DNA of 64,000 nt, taken from positions 842,501 through 906,500 of the forward strand of contig NZ_CP116902.1 in NCBI RefSeq assembly GCF_028471905.1, given 5' to 3'. Under the pieces are notes generated by a model. That model saw only the letters and a program-made list of their open reading frames with translations, was not told the DNA's origin and did no database searches. Position 1 is the stretch's first letter. Every line of letters starts with the position of its first letter. Positions 19,526 to 28,242 of the stretch are shown here, one piece after another. The position numbers and the translations under genes are program-made. The DNA comes from Aneurinibacillus uraniidurans. GTDB lineage: Bacteria; Bacillota; Bacilli; Aneurinibacillales; Aneurinibacillaceae.

Positions 19526-20638
19526 ATGGACTTTACCCAACACGCACTTACAGAAGCAGGAAAGATGGAACCGGGGAGCTTACCCCACCTGACAGAAGAT
19601 GAGCGCCGGAAAGCAGAGGAGCTGGCGCGATCAATTCAGGTGAACGATAGCACAGCCGTGCTGCAGTACGGCGCAGCTTTGCAAAACGAGATCTCACAGT
19701 TTTCAGATACGATTCTTGATCATGTACGTGCCAAAGATGGCGGTGAAGTCGGCCAGGCACTTACTGAGTTAATGCTCAAAGTTAAAGAAGTGGATACGAC
19801 GACGCTTTCGGGTCGCAAAGGTGGACTGCTATCGAAGGTACCTGTGTTTGGTTCCATGATGAATTCTGGCAAAAAGATGCTAGCGCAGTATGAAAAGCTG
19901 GGCGGTCAGGTCGCGACGATTACGAAGCAGCTTGGGACGGCGAGTGAACAGCTTTTACGGGATATCAAGCTGCTCGATACGCTGTACGAGAAGAATCGAG
20001 AATTCGTCCGGGAGATTGATTTGTACATTGCGGCTGGGAAAATGAAGCTAGCTGAGCTTGCGACAGAAGTACTGCCTGCGCTGAAGCAGAAAGCAGAAGC
20101 ATCTACTGACCCAGCTGATGTACAGGAGTTAAACGACATGGGTCAGCTGATTGAGCGGCTAGAGAAAAAAGTACATGATCTGCTTTTAACACGTACGGTA
20201 ACGATCCAATCTGCACCGCAAATCCGGCTGGTGCAAAACAATAATCAAGTACTGGTCGAAAAAATTCAATCGTCCATTTTAACAACGGTTCCATTGTGGA
20301 AAAATCAGCTTGTGATCGCAGTGAGTCTCCAGCGTCAGAAGAACGCGCTTGATGTGCAAAAGCAAGTCACTGATACGACGAATGAACTGCTGCTGCGTAA
20401 TTCAGAGCTATTAAAGATGAACTCAATTAACATCGCCAAAGAGAACGAGCGTGGGGTGATCGAGATTGAGACTTTGAAGAAAACACAGTCAAATCTTGTT
20501 GACACACTGGAACAGACATTGCAGATTCAGCGGGAAGGACGAGAGAAACGACAGGCAGCAGAACAGGAAATCACGTATATGCAAAAAGAGCTGAAAGAAA
20601 AATTAACCGCACTGGCAACCGAATATCGGCGCCGGTGA
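19526..20638 (+). CDS. toxic anion resistance (TelA) family protein
   Basis: 370 residues, largely helical, with the TelA family region (PF05816): LPALKQKAEA, RTVTIQSAPQIRLVQNNN, SSILTTVPLWKNQLVIAVSL and NTIQIAKE-like NSINIAKENERG. Family members are linked to tellurite and envelope stress, often beside TerD proteins, but their mechanism is unknown. No ter gene is here. The Spo0M-like gene upstream is the only partner. ATG 19526 is chosen for GAAGGAGGG 6 nt upstream. Confidence 0.9.
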   Translation: MDFTQHALTEAGKMEPGSLPHLTEDERRKAEELARSIQVNDSTAVLQYGAALQNEISQFSDTILDHVRAKDGGEVGQALTELMLKVKEVDTTTLSGRKGGLLSKVPVFGSMMNSGKKMLAQYEKLGGQVATITKQLGTASEQLLRDIKLLDTLYEKNREFVREIDLYIAAGKMKLAELATEVLPALKQKAEASTDPADVQELNDMGQLIERLEKKVHDLLLTRTVTIQSAPQIRLVQNNNQVLVEKIQSSILTTVPLWKNQLVIAVSLQRQKNALDVQKQVTDTTNELLLRNSELLKMNSINIAKENERGVIEIETLKKTQSNLVDTLEQTLQIQREGREKRQAAEQEITYMQKELKEKLTALATEYRRR

Positions 20639-20640
20639 TC

Positions 20641-20681
20641 AAAAAAAAGGTTGGAGCAATATGCTTCAACCTTTTTTTTGT
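20641..20681 (+). terminator. terminator after telA-like gene
   Basis: AAAAAAAGGTTGGAGCA pairs with TGCTTCAACCTTTTTTTT across a short loop, giving a U-tract on the + strand and an A-tract on the other side. Confidence 0.85.
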
Positions 20682-20710
20682 GTCGTTCTTCTAATTACAA
20701 AGATAATAGT

Positions 20711-20733
20711 ATGTTCAGAATATGTTCAGAATC
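20711..20733. repeat. tandem ATGTTCAGAAT direct repeat upstream of GNAT gene
   Basis: ATGTTCAGAAT occurs twice in tandem, 11 nt apart, in an otherwise AT-rich promoter region. A near-identical pair (TTGTTCAGAAT-TTGTTCAG) stands at 42147-42165, upstream of another small transcription unit. This looks like a shared operator, but the regulator is unknown. Confidence 0.4.
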
Positions 20734-20813
20734 ATTTGATAATATAGAGGTGTTCAGTTTATGCTAGTGTGATTTCAAAAAAGCTGAGAATATCCAGAGG
20801 GAGGACAACTCGC

Positions 20814-21308
20814 TTGATTACTAGAAAAAACGTTACGGCGGATGATGTTTCATTTCTCTATCAATTATATAAGGAAACAAGAGGGGAGGCGCTAGTAGTA
20901 ATGGACTGGGACGAGGAAGAGAGGGAAGCATTTCTTCGTATGCAGTTCGATATGCAGAGGAGTTCGTATGCGCTACAACATCTAGCAGCTGATCATGAGA
21001 TTATAAAGCTTGATAAGGTGCCTATCGGTCAGGTTATGACCAAAATCACAGATCATTCCATCTGGCTTATTGATTTATCTTTGCTGGCACAATATCGAAA
21101 CCAGGGGATTGGTACATGCTTGATTCGGGATCTTCAAGAGCGAGGAGAGAAGATGAGGAAGGCTGTGCGCCTGCACGTGCTATATAATAATCCGGCACAA
21201 GATTTGTATGCAAGGCTTGGATTTTATATAACGAGTGAAAAATTTCCGTACCTCGCGATGGAGTGGTTGTCGAGTGAAAAAGTAGAAAGAAATAAGAACA
21301 AAGATTAG
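20814..21308 (+). CDS. GNAT family N-acetyltransferase
   Basis: 164 residues from TTG 20814, chosen because GGGAGG lies about 10 nt upstream; the in-frame GTG at 20769 has no ribosome-binding site. The acetyl-CoA-binding motif A is LAQYRNQGIGTCLIRDL (Q/RxxGxG/A), followed by VLYNNPAQDLYARLGFY, the typical motif B. Substrate unknown; it could acetylate a small molecule or protein N-terminus. It ends close to a 16-bp perfect hairpin. Confidence 0.8.
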   Translation: MITRKNVTADDVSFLYQLYKETRGEALVVMDWDEEEREAFLRMQFDMQRSSYALQHLAADHEIIKLDKVPIGQVMTKITDHSIWLIDLSLLAQYRNQGIGTCLIRDLQERGEKMRKAVRLHVLYNNPAQDLYARLGFYITSEKFPYLAMEWLSSEKVERNKNKD

Positions 21309-21351
21309 GATGAGTGATCAATATGTGGACGAAACTAGGATGTGTACTAGC

Positions 21352-21405
21352 GCATACGCTTCAAAAGGTTGGGGGAAATATACTCCCGCCTTTTGAAGCG
21401 TATGG
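21352..21405. terminator. perfect 16-bp hairpin between convergent genes
   Basis: CATACGCTTCAAAAGG is matched exactly by CCTTTTGAAGCGTATG around a 22-nt loop. It separates the + strand GNAT gene from the - strand AlbA_2 gene, whose stop codon touches it. There is no T-run on either side, so termination would have to be by stem strength or the hairpin acts as a 3' stabiliser. Confidence 0.6.
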
Positions 21406-22125
21406 TTATTCGTCTGCCATGCCGTACACATCAAGCACCTGCTCGATGCGTCGTTGCTTCCGCTCGATGACCCGTTCAATAAATCGCTCGTAGTCATCAT
21501 CGGCCTGCCGATTTCGTTCCGCATATAGATGCTTGAGTTGAGTCAGATGCTCAATGAGTGTTAGATCGGTAGAATAAGCATCACCGGCCTTAACCTTGCG
21601 CAAAATGATCTCTAGCAGTTTTTCATTCGATGCCTCGATTGATTTTGTACCTTGCCGAATGTAGATCGCGCCATAGCGTAACTCGCCTCGACTGATAATC
21701 GAAGTATACGGAACGTATTTCGGATCGTATTCAATAATAAGCACCTGAAACTTTTTATCCGTAAATGGAGCAGATGCTTGCCCATCAAAAATAAAATCTT
21801 CCGTGCGGTATTTGACCCAGCTTGGCAGATAATTGCCGAGTTTATTATCTACGTCGGCCTTATCGAGAAAATCTTGATTAGACAAGCCATCAAGAGAGGA
21901 ACTGCCATCCGCTTGCTGCCCCACTCCAACAATAATCGAGCCGCCACCCGAGTTCGCAATCGCGAGAATATGTTTAGCGAGTTTCGTGAGATCAATCCAC
22001 TTCGCTTTAAAATCGAGAAAGTCTGTTTCTCCTGTATTATGGAGCAGCAAGTCGCACAGTGTATCATGCGTAGGATCAAGCAGAAAATCTTTCAGCTTTT
22101 GTGGCTGAATATCTTCATAAAACAT
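21406..22125 (-). CDS. AlbA_2 (Schlafen-like) putative DNA-binding/ATPase protein
   Basis: 239 residues. The AlbA_2 domain (PF04326) shows FLDFKAKWIDLTKLAKHILAIANSGGGSIIVGVG, i.e. the E/D-K and AxANSxGGxIxxGV motif, at about residues 35-75, then YGAIYIRQGTKSIEAS. The C-terminus is a charged helix (YERFIERVIERKQRRIEQ). Proteins of this type are found in defence and in regulatory loci; nothing nearby indicates which. GGAAGGGCG precedes the ATG. Confidence 0.8.
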   Translation of the reverse strand: MFYEDIQPQKLKDFLLDPTHDTLCDLLLHNTGETDFLDFKAKWIDLTKLAKHILAIANSGGGSIIVGVGQQADGSSSLDGLSNQDFLDKADVDNKLGNYLPSWVKYRTEDFIFDGQASAPFTDKKFQVLIIEYDPKYVPYTSIISRGELRYGAIYIRQGTKSIEASNEKLLEIILRKVKAGDAYSTDLTLIEHLTQLKHLYAERNRQADDDYERFIERVIERKQRRIEQVLDVYGMADE

Positions 22126-22284
22126 CGTATTCGCCCTTCCTTACTCGTTTGCTTGTATTATATCGTATGGAATGGGACAATGTGCATGTATATTTATATT
22201 ATTGGTGATATATTCTCCTAGAAACCTTTGTAAAGGGAAGTCCATACTATAAGGTAAGTGATTCCAAGTAGAGGTGTACTATAT

Positions 22285-22596
22285 ATGAATGGGAATTCTT
22301 CTCTTGTTCTAACGGTCGTTGTACTCGGGTTTATATTCATCCTGGTCATGGTTAGGTCGTTCAAAAGCAGGAAAAATCGCTGTTTAGTTTATACAGCTCT
22401 TAACCATGATGACTATTTTAAAATAGTAGCACGTTTAAAATCTGCCGGGATTAGCTATGCTGTAAAAACACCGTCAAATTCAGGGTATCCCACTCCTTCT
22501 GGCTATTCAACGTCACATGATTATACACAATACGATATTTATGTAAAAAAAGAGAATCAGCATAAGGCACAACAAGCCATTCATAACGGTAAATAA
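22285..22596 (+). CDS. small membrane protein, DUF2007-like
   Basis: 103 residues. One N-terminal membrane segment (SLVLTVVVLGFIFILVMV) is followed by a soluble domain VYTALNHDDYFKIVARLKSAGISYAVKT...YDIYVKKENQHKAQQAI. The second part matches the pattern of DUF2007/putative signal-transducing proteins, a ferredoxin-like fold. GAGGTG precedes ATG 22285. It converges on the large fusion gene and shares a terminator with it. Confidence 0.7.
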   Translation: MNGNSSLVLTVVVLGFIFILVMVRSFKSRKNRCLVYTALNHDDYFKIVARLKSAGISYAVKTPSNSGYPTPSGYSTSHDYTQYDIYVKKENQHKAQQAIHNGK

Positions 22597-22643
22597 ACAG
22601 AAAGCCCTCACTATCCAAAATGGATTGCGAGGGCTTTCTGTTT
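22597..22643. terminator. bidirectional terminator
   Basis: AACAGAAAGCCCTC / GAGGGCTTTCTGTT, a 14-bp perfect stem between convergent genes, with T-rich sequence after it on the + strand. Confidence 0.85.
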
Positions 22644-25600
22644 ATTTATTTACTGCACTTCCTAGCCGTTTAAGCTTATTCCATCCAACTGTGATTCCGC
22701 GCAGCGCAGACCAGATTGACTTTATGACAACATACGTCATGAACTGTCGGTAAATAATTCGCTGCAGGAACAGCCAGATCAAAGGTTTCGGGCTTTCTTC
22801 CTCCAGGCGGAATGCATAGAAGGAGGCAAGAAAATCAACCAGGAAGAACACAACATAGAACAATAATGTTTTTTGCGGCTGTACGCCGAACAGTCCCATA
22901 ACAAAGAGAATGTCAGCGAGCGGTGCAATCAACTGGAATACGTATTGGAACAGCCACATATTAGGCAGGCCAACAAATCCGAGCGATTTTTGTTTCCGAT
23001 TAAAGAGCGCACCCCGGTGTTTCCATAAGCACTGAAGGGTACCGTATGTCCAGCGATAGCGCTGCTTGATCAGGCTGCGGACGTCTTCCGGCGCTTCAGT
23101 ATAGGCGTAAGCTCGTTCTTCGTACATAATCCGATACCCGTTACGCAGAAGCGTCAGTGTAATATCAGTATCTTCCGCTAGAGTATCTTCCTGGAAATAA
23201 CCAACTTCGGCTACCGCTTTTTTGCGCCACGCTCCAATTGCTCCTGGAACGACAGCGATGCAGTTTAGTTCATCGAACGCACGTCGGTCCAGATTAAACC
23301 CAGTGACATACTCCACATGCTGCCATTTGGTCAGCAGGTTACGGGCATTTCCGACTTTTACGTTTCCAGAGACCGCAGCAATGCTAGGATCAACAAAGTG
23401 ACGGGTAAGCAGAGCAATGGCGTCTTTCGCAATGAGTGTATCCGCATCAAGGGCGATGACGATGTCACCGGATGCTTCCATGAATCCGCGGTTTACGGCA
23501 GACGATTTCCCGCCATTTTCTTTGGAAATCAGTTTGACATACGGATATTCTTTAAACGTTTCTTTTACTACTTCCGCTGTAAGGTCAGTCGATCCATCAT
23601 CGACAACAATGATTTCAAAGTCTGGATAATTACTTTCCAAAATCGAATGTACCGTTTTCGCAATAACTTTTTCTTCATTATAAGCTGCGATTACCACGCT
23701 GACCGGCGGAGTAAAATTCATATTTACCGCACGGGCGCGACTTCTTCGCTTCTGTCTAGAAGCAAGATAGATCAGAACGAGGAAGCGAATCATCCCAACA
23801 CCAATGGATAGATAGAATAAAAAGGCAATTCCTTTCTGCCATCCAGAAACAGCTGTGAAGACGGTTTTGTCATACGTCATAAACGGATTTTCCGTGTGTG
23901 AAACAACCGGCATAAGATCATTTGGTGTCTTGCCAAGTAATTGATGCACCGTCGTAAATGTGTAGCCCATATGTTGTAGTTTTTCAATGAGCTTCGGCAG
24001 TGCTTCGACTGTATGAGAACGATCGCCACCCGCATCATGAAGCAGAATAATATTCCCATCCGGTAATTCTTTCAGAACACGTCTTACAATCTCATCACTA
24101 GATGGGTCCTGCCAGTCTTCCGGGTCGACTGCTTCTCCGACCATCGTATAGCCCATCTGCTGTGCCCGTAAAATCGGCAGTAGCTCTTCAGGCGTAGATG
24201 GAGAAGAGTCGGCCACGTAAGGCGGACGAAACATCGTCATGGAGTGCCCGGTCAATTCCTGGAACAGCCGCTGGTTCGCATTTAGCTCCATTTTTGCACG
24301 GATCGGGGAGATTGACGCCACGTTTGGATGGGTAAACGTATGGCTTCCGATCTCATGGCCTTCTCTATACATTCGTCGGATGAGATCTGGATTTACTTGC
24401 GCATTTTCGCCCACAATAAAGAACGAGCCTTTTATATGATATCGATCCAGAATATCAAGAATTTTTGGTGTATATTCTGGATCAGGCCCATCGTCAAATG
24501 TGAGCACAACTTGTTTTCCTGCAGCTTTACCATATCGACTTATCTGGAACGGAGATGGATAAGTTGTATAGGATTCTCCAGAAAGTGTTCCGTCTTCATC
24601 CACAGAAAAGTCACGTTCCCCATCTTTGGCAGACGAAGTAATCTGCAAAATCTCACCGTCTCCTGAATAATGAACAGGTTCCGGGCTTACTAATGTATGA
24701 AGTGTGTTGACTTGTGACTGAAATTGATCCGGCTGGTTCAATACATTCCAGACAGTCGGATCTTCTGAGCCAAGCCGCCACAAGGCGACGCCCTTGGCTC
24801 CATTTTCATGAGCCATTTTCCATTGATTGTACATAGAAACACCATCTAAAAACCAGACAATGTGTTGGTCTTCGCCTTCTTTGTAACGCACATACGGATT
24901 TTGGCTAGCTTGATCCCACTGGATGTGCAGATGGGAAGCGCTCGCCATATCCATAATATCGCCAAATGTCACGACATCGGCAGGGTCACTGCTGTTTTCT
25001 GTCCAGTCGTATCCGTAGCTTCCTAAGCTGACGATCAGCTTGTCAGGTGGGATATCGAGTTGGTCTAATGATTGCTCAAACCAGGAGCTAGAGGCGATCG
25101 GCCCTGGCTTTCCTGTTTGATAATGCTCATCATAGAGCATGACAATCATCCGGTCTGTAACTTTGGCGAGCGCACCGTAATCAAAAGCGTCATCTTTCGC
25201 CGGGACATCCTCAGTTAGCTGCAGACCAGCAGCATGGAACGTATGAGATAACTCTCCCATAAAAGCAGTGAGCGCATCTTGATCTTTCGGATCGATCGAT
25301 TCCAAGTCAATGTTAAAGCCGGAATATCCATTTGTTTTTGCTTCTGTATACAATTGATCAATAACTTTCTTTCTATTTTCAGGCGAAGCAAGCATGTTGT
25401 GGACAAGAGCAGCATCCCATTTTCCATTCACAAAGTTATTGATAAGCGGCATAACTTTTACATGATTATCCGCCGCTAATTTTTGTACATCAGGTTGAAT
25501 GTCTTTTTGTAAGGTTAAATTCGAAGTAAGGTGATACCATTCTGGAATTACGGTAGTCAGGGAACGAATATTTTTTTTCAGTGAGATTTTACTGTTTTCA

Positions 25601-26061
25601 TCCCAATTTACATAGAATCCATATACTTCTTTTTGACCTGACGACTGGACTTTGTTGTCTTTATGATGCTTTTTAAAATCAAGCTGAAAAGTCGGGTGCT
25701 TTTTATCTTCTTCTTTTAGCTGCGCTATTAAAGAGCGCTCATTAATTTTTTCGATGATAGGGCTAATGAGAGCGAACTTGCTGTTTTCATTAAAGGATAG
25801 CCGTGGAAGAGATGGATCCGAATTTAGGCTAAGGCCAAATATACATAAGATAAGAGCCGAAATGAGCCCAAACACGATACTAATCCGTTTTATTAAAGAC
25901 CAGCGATAGCCAGAATCATCATGAAAAATGAAATTTTTTGTTTCCCCTTTTTCAGTACGATTCATTTTTTTACGATACAGCGAAGTAAACAGAAAATAAG
26001 CAAGTGTAATAACGAGAATGATTTCGATAATATGGATAGACGGTATCCATTCATTCATCAT
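22642..26061 (-). CDS. GH18 - polysaccharide deacetylase - GT2 fusion protein
   Basis: 1139 residues joining three enzymes. After N-terminal membrane segments (about 8-25 and 55-80), residues 145-450 form a glycoside hydrolase 18-like barrel (YSGFNIDLESIDPKDQD, ALWRLGSEDPTVW). Residues 515-725 are a NodB deacetylase (VVLTFDDGPDPEYTPKIL, HEIGSHTFTHPNV, MFRPPY). A membrane span (about 750-770) leads to a processive GT2 (VVIAAYNEEKVIAKTV, VVDDGSTDLTAEVV, IALDADT, EDTDITLTLLRNG, QRYRW) and C-terminal spans. It probably makes and trims a beta-linked GlcNAc-type exopolysaccharide. The downstream gene in the same direction, and the two-component system divergent from it, are likely partners. GGAGGATC precedes the ATG. 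Confidence 0.92.
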   Translation of the reverse strand: MMNEWIPSIHIIEIILVITLAYFLFTSLYRKKMNRTEKGETKNFIFHDDSGYRWSLIKRISIVFGLISALILCIFGLSLNSDPSLPRLSFNENSKFALISPIIEKINERSLIAQLKEEDKKHPTFQLDFKKHHKDNKVQSSGQKEVYGFYVNWDENSKISLKKNIRSLTTVIPEWYHLTSNLTLQKDIQPDVQKLAADNHVKVMPLINNFVNGKWDAALVHNMLASPENRKKVIDQLYTEAKTNGYSGFNIDLESIDPKDQDALTAFMGELSHTFHAAGLQLTEDVPAKDDAFDYGALAKVTDRMIVMLYDEHYQTGKPGPIASSSWFEQSLDQLDIPPDKLIVSLGSYGYDWTENSSDPADVVTFGDIMDMASASHLHIQWDQASQNPYVRYKEGEDQHIVWFLDGVSMYNQWKMAHENGAKGVALWRLGSEDPTVWNVLNQPDQFQSQVNTLHTLVSPEPVHYSGDGEILQITSSAKDGERDFSVDEDGTLSGESYTTYPSPFQISRYGKAAGKQVVLTFDDGPDPEYTPKILDILDRYHIKGSFFIVGENAQVNPDLIRRMYREGHEIGSHTFTHPNVASISPIRAKMELNANQRLFQELTGHSMTMFRPPYVADSSPSTPEELLPILRAQQMGYTMVGEAVDPEDWQDPSSDEIVRRVLKELPDGNIILLHDAGGDRSHTVEALPKLIEKLQHMGYTFTTVHQLLGKTPNDLMPVVSHTENPFMTYDKTVFTAVSGWQKGIAFLFYLSIGVGMIRFLVLIYLASRQKRRSRARAVNMNFTPPVSVVIAAYNEEKVIAKTVHSILESNYPDFEIIVVDDGSTDLTAEVVKETFKEYPYVKLISKENGGKSSAVNRGFMEASGDIVIALDADTLIAKDAIALLTRHFVDPSIAAVSGNVKVGNARNLLTKWQHVEYVTGFNLDRRAFDELNCIAVVPGAIGAWRKKAVAEVGYFQEDTLAEDTDITLTLLRNGYRIMYEERAYAYTEAPEDVRSLIKQRYRWTYGTLQCLWKHRGALFNRKQKSLGFVGLPNMWLFQYVFQLIAPLADILFVMGLFGVQPQKTLLFYVVFFLVDFLASFYAFRLEEESPKPLIWLFLQRIIYRQFMTYVVIKSIWSALRGITVGWNKLKRLGSAVNK

Positions 26062-26090
26062 ATCTGATCCTCCATCTTCCAGAGTAGTGA

Positions 26091-27434
26091 TTATGCACGT
26101 GGCGCTGTCTTCGTATAATCAAATGTGTCAGGTGCGAACCATTTAATGCTGATGCTTCGCTTTCCGGTTTGATCCGGAGGGTTATGTTGAACGTCTTTTG
26201 GATCGAGTTCATGTTCACCGATAAAAAGTTCTACGTTATGAGGATCTGCTACGTAGAACGTTATCCCGCGAACATCGTTTATCGTTACAGGACGCGAGCC
26301 AAAGAGCGGGTCTTTAATGGAGTATAGCTGGATTTTTGTTTTTCCTTCCGGCGTGGTCGTAACCGAATAATCAAGAAAATTGTGTGCAACATTGTAGTGA
26401 AGCAGGCGGCTGGTGCGTGCGACTAGAATGCGGCCGCTAGCTTGATAGTAGGCAAGCATACGCAGCGGCTGAATGTTCTTGTTGTCAAACGGATCGAGTC
26501 CATTTCCACCCCCAAAATGCTGGGCAATGATCGAATATTCATGTCTAGCTACCAGTTCATCCAACCTTTTTGATGTTAGTTGCATATACAAAGCCCTCGG
26601 TCCCCACGTCCAGTTCACACCGTGTTTGGTACGGTCAAAAGCATAGCGATGAAATCCCCATATGTTCTGTCCATCACGCAGCCTGATCGGGAAGATGGCA
26701 TTTTTTTCTCCGAATGCAGCGTCTCCCCTTGAGTTCCATACGAAATGCACACCATTCTTACGGATTAGATCCGTATGGTAGTAGGGTGAATATTTATTGT
26801 CACCTTGCTGATAAGCAGTAAAGCTGAACGGAGAATAAGCCCCGAAGTTCTCACGATTTGCTTCATTCCCGTGATTGATCCATATGTCAGGATGGATACC
26901 ATCCTGATTCAGATGATCCCATGCTGCCATCGCAAGGTCTCGCGTACAAAGCCCTTCATTACGGTTTACACGGGAAAAATCACCATACCCATGCATAGAA
27001 TCAATCCAACCTGCACGATAATAATGGTTAATTAAGGCAGCGTCTTTCTTCTTGGTGCGATCTGTGCCAACAAAATAAGTCATAATGGCATTTGACGTAT
27101 GCTTTTGATTGTCCACATAATAAGGATTAGAACTATTCGTATCCATGTACATCCAGAAACTATCGCCAATATCAAGTCCTAATCCAGTTCCCATGGGTGT
27201 AGGGGACTTCGTGTTTAAGAACTGGTGGTATTGAGCAAATTCTTCCGGAGTTGTACCATCAATATCAGAAGCAAACGAAAGCATAGCCTGATATGGATAC
27301 GGAAATGGACGCATCTGTACGTGTGGAATCGAAGAAGTTGAAAAGTCGCTTTTGATAAAAAATATAATGCTGAGCATGGCCGATAAAAATAATGCCACGG
27401 TGATCCAGGGACGGATTAGTACGGTACGGTTCAT
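26091..27434 (-). CDS. membrane-anchored protein of unknown function, deacetylase-like barrel
   Basis: 447 residues. One N-terminal anchor (about 10-28), then an extracytoplasmic domain. Phrases such as MLSFASDIDGTTPEEF, DSMHGYGDFSR and DIWINHGNEANRENFG recall the metal-site Asp-Asp and His motifs of carbohydrate esterase 4-like barrels, but the canonical TFDDGP is missing. The C-terminal 100 residues are beta-rich (ITFYVADPHNVELFIGEHE). It lies 29 nt upstream of the GH18-NodB-GT2 gene on the same strand, so the two are one operon and it probably acts on the same polysaccharide. I do not recognise a named family. Confidence 0.65.
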   Translation of the reverse strand: MNRTVLIRPWITVALFLSAMLSIIFFIKSDFSTSSIPHVQMRPFPYPYQAMLSFASDIDGTTPEEFAQYHQFLNTKSPTPMGTGLGLDIGDSFWMYMDTNSSNPYYVDNQKHTSNAIMTYFVGTDRTKKKDAALINHYYRAGWIDSMHGYGDFSRVNRNEGLCTRDLAMAAWDHLNQDGIHPDIWINHGNEANRENFGAYSPFSFTAYQQGDNKYSPYYHTDLIRKNGVHFVWNSRGDAAFGEKNAIFPIRLRDGQNIWGFHRYAFDRTKHGVNWTWGPRALYMQLTSKRLDELVARHEYSIIAQHFGGGNGLDPFDNKNIQPLRMLAYYQASGRILVARTSRLLHYNVAHNFLDYSVTTTPEGKTKIQLYSIKDPLFGSRPVTINDVRGITFYVADPHNVELFIGEHELDPKDVQHNPPDQTGKRSISIKWFAPDTFDYTKTAPRA

Positions 27435-27547
27435 AGCTTTTGATCCTTTTATTTTTCTCTGTATAGAGAAGCATAAGATAACAAAATAAGAAGGGGCTAA
27501 GAGATATATTAAAATTTGATGAGAGGAAAAAAAAGGAGGGGGAAATC

Positions 27548-28237
27548 TTGCGAAAGATTCTAATCATTGAAGATGAAGAGAACATCGCCCGGTTTATTGA
27601 ACTTGAACTTAAGCATGAAGGATTTAGTGTGGAAATTGCCTATGATGGAAGAAGTGGATTAGAAAAAGCACTGGATGTAGAGTGGGATATGATCTTACTC
27701 GATCTGATGCTCCCGGGTTTGAATGGAATGGAGGTATGCAGGCGAATTCGTCAGACGAAAAATACACCGATCATTATGCTAACAGCTCGTACGAGTGTAC
27801 TGGACCGTGTATCCGGACTTGACAGTGGTGCAGACGATTACATTACAAAACCACTGGCAATTGAAGAGTTACTTGCTAGAATGCGAGCTTTATTCCGGCG
27901 CACAGATAACCGGACGGAAAAAAGGGTGGATTCTATCCTGCGGTATAAAAATGTTGAAGTAAATATGGAATCACAAATTGTAAAACGGGATGGAGAAATT
28001 ATTTCGTTAACAAAACGGGAGTATGATTTGTTAACGATGTTTATGCGTAACATCAATCGAGTCATGACCCGAGACTTACTGCTGGATCTTGTGTGGGGGT
28101 ATGATTCGGCAGTTGAGACAAATGTCGTGGATGTATATGTCCTATATTTACGTAACAAACTCGATACGCCAGGACAGGAAAGCATCATTCAAACTGTGCG
28201 AGGAACAGGGTATGTCATGCGAAACACAGAAGGATAA
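27548..28237 (+). CDS. OmpR-family response regulator
   Basis: 229 residues. Receiver domain with the acidic pocket (IIEDEEN), the phospho-acceptor Asp52 in LLDLMLPG, conserved Thr in MLTAR, and Lys in DDYITKPL. The C-terminal winged helix (TKREYDLLTMFMRN, VDVYVLYLRNKLD, VRGTGYVM) binds DNA. It starts at TTG 27548 with AAAGGAGGGGG upstream. It is 5 nt from its kinase and divergent from the polysaccharide operon, which is a plausible target. Closest in style to ArlR/CssR-type regulators. Confidence 0.93.
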   Translation: MRKILIIEDEENIARFIELELKHEGFSVEIAYDGRSGLEKALDVEWDMILLDLMLPGLNGMEVCRRIRQTKNTPIIMLTARTSVLDRVSGLDSGADDYITKPLAIEELLARMRALFRRTDNRTEKRVDSILRYKNVEVNMESQIVKRDGEIISLTKREYDLLTMFMRNINRVMTRDLLLDLVWGYDSAVETNVVDVYVLYLRNKLDTPGQESIIQTVRGTGYVMRNTEG

Positions 28238-28242
28238 CGGAT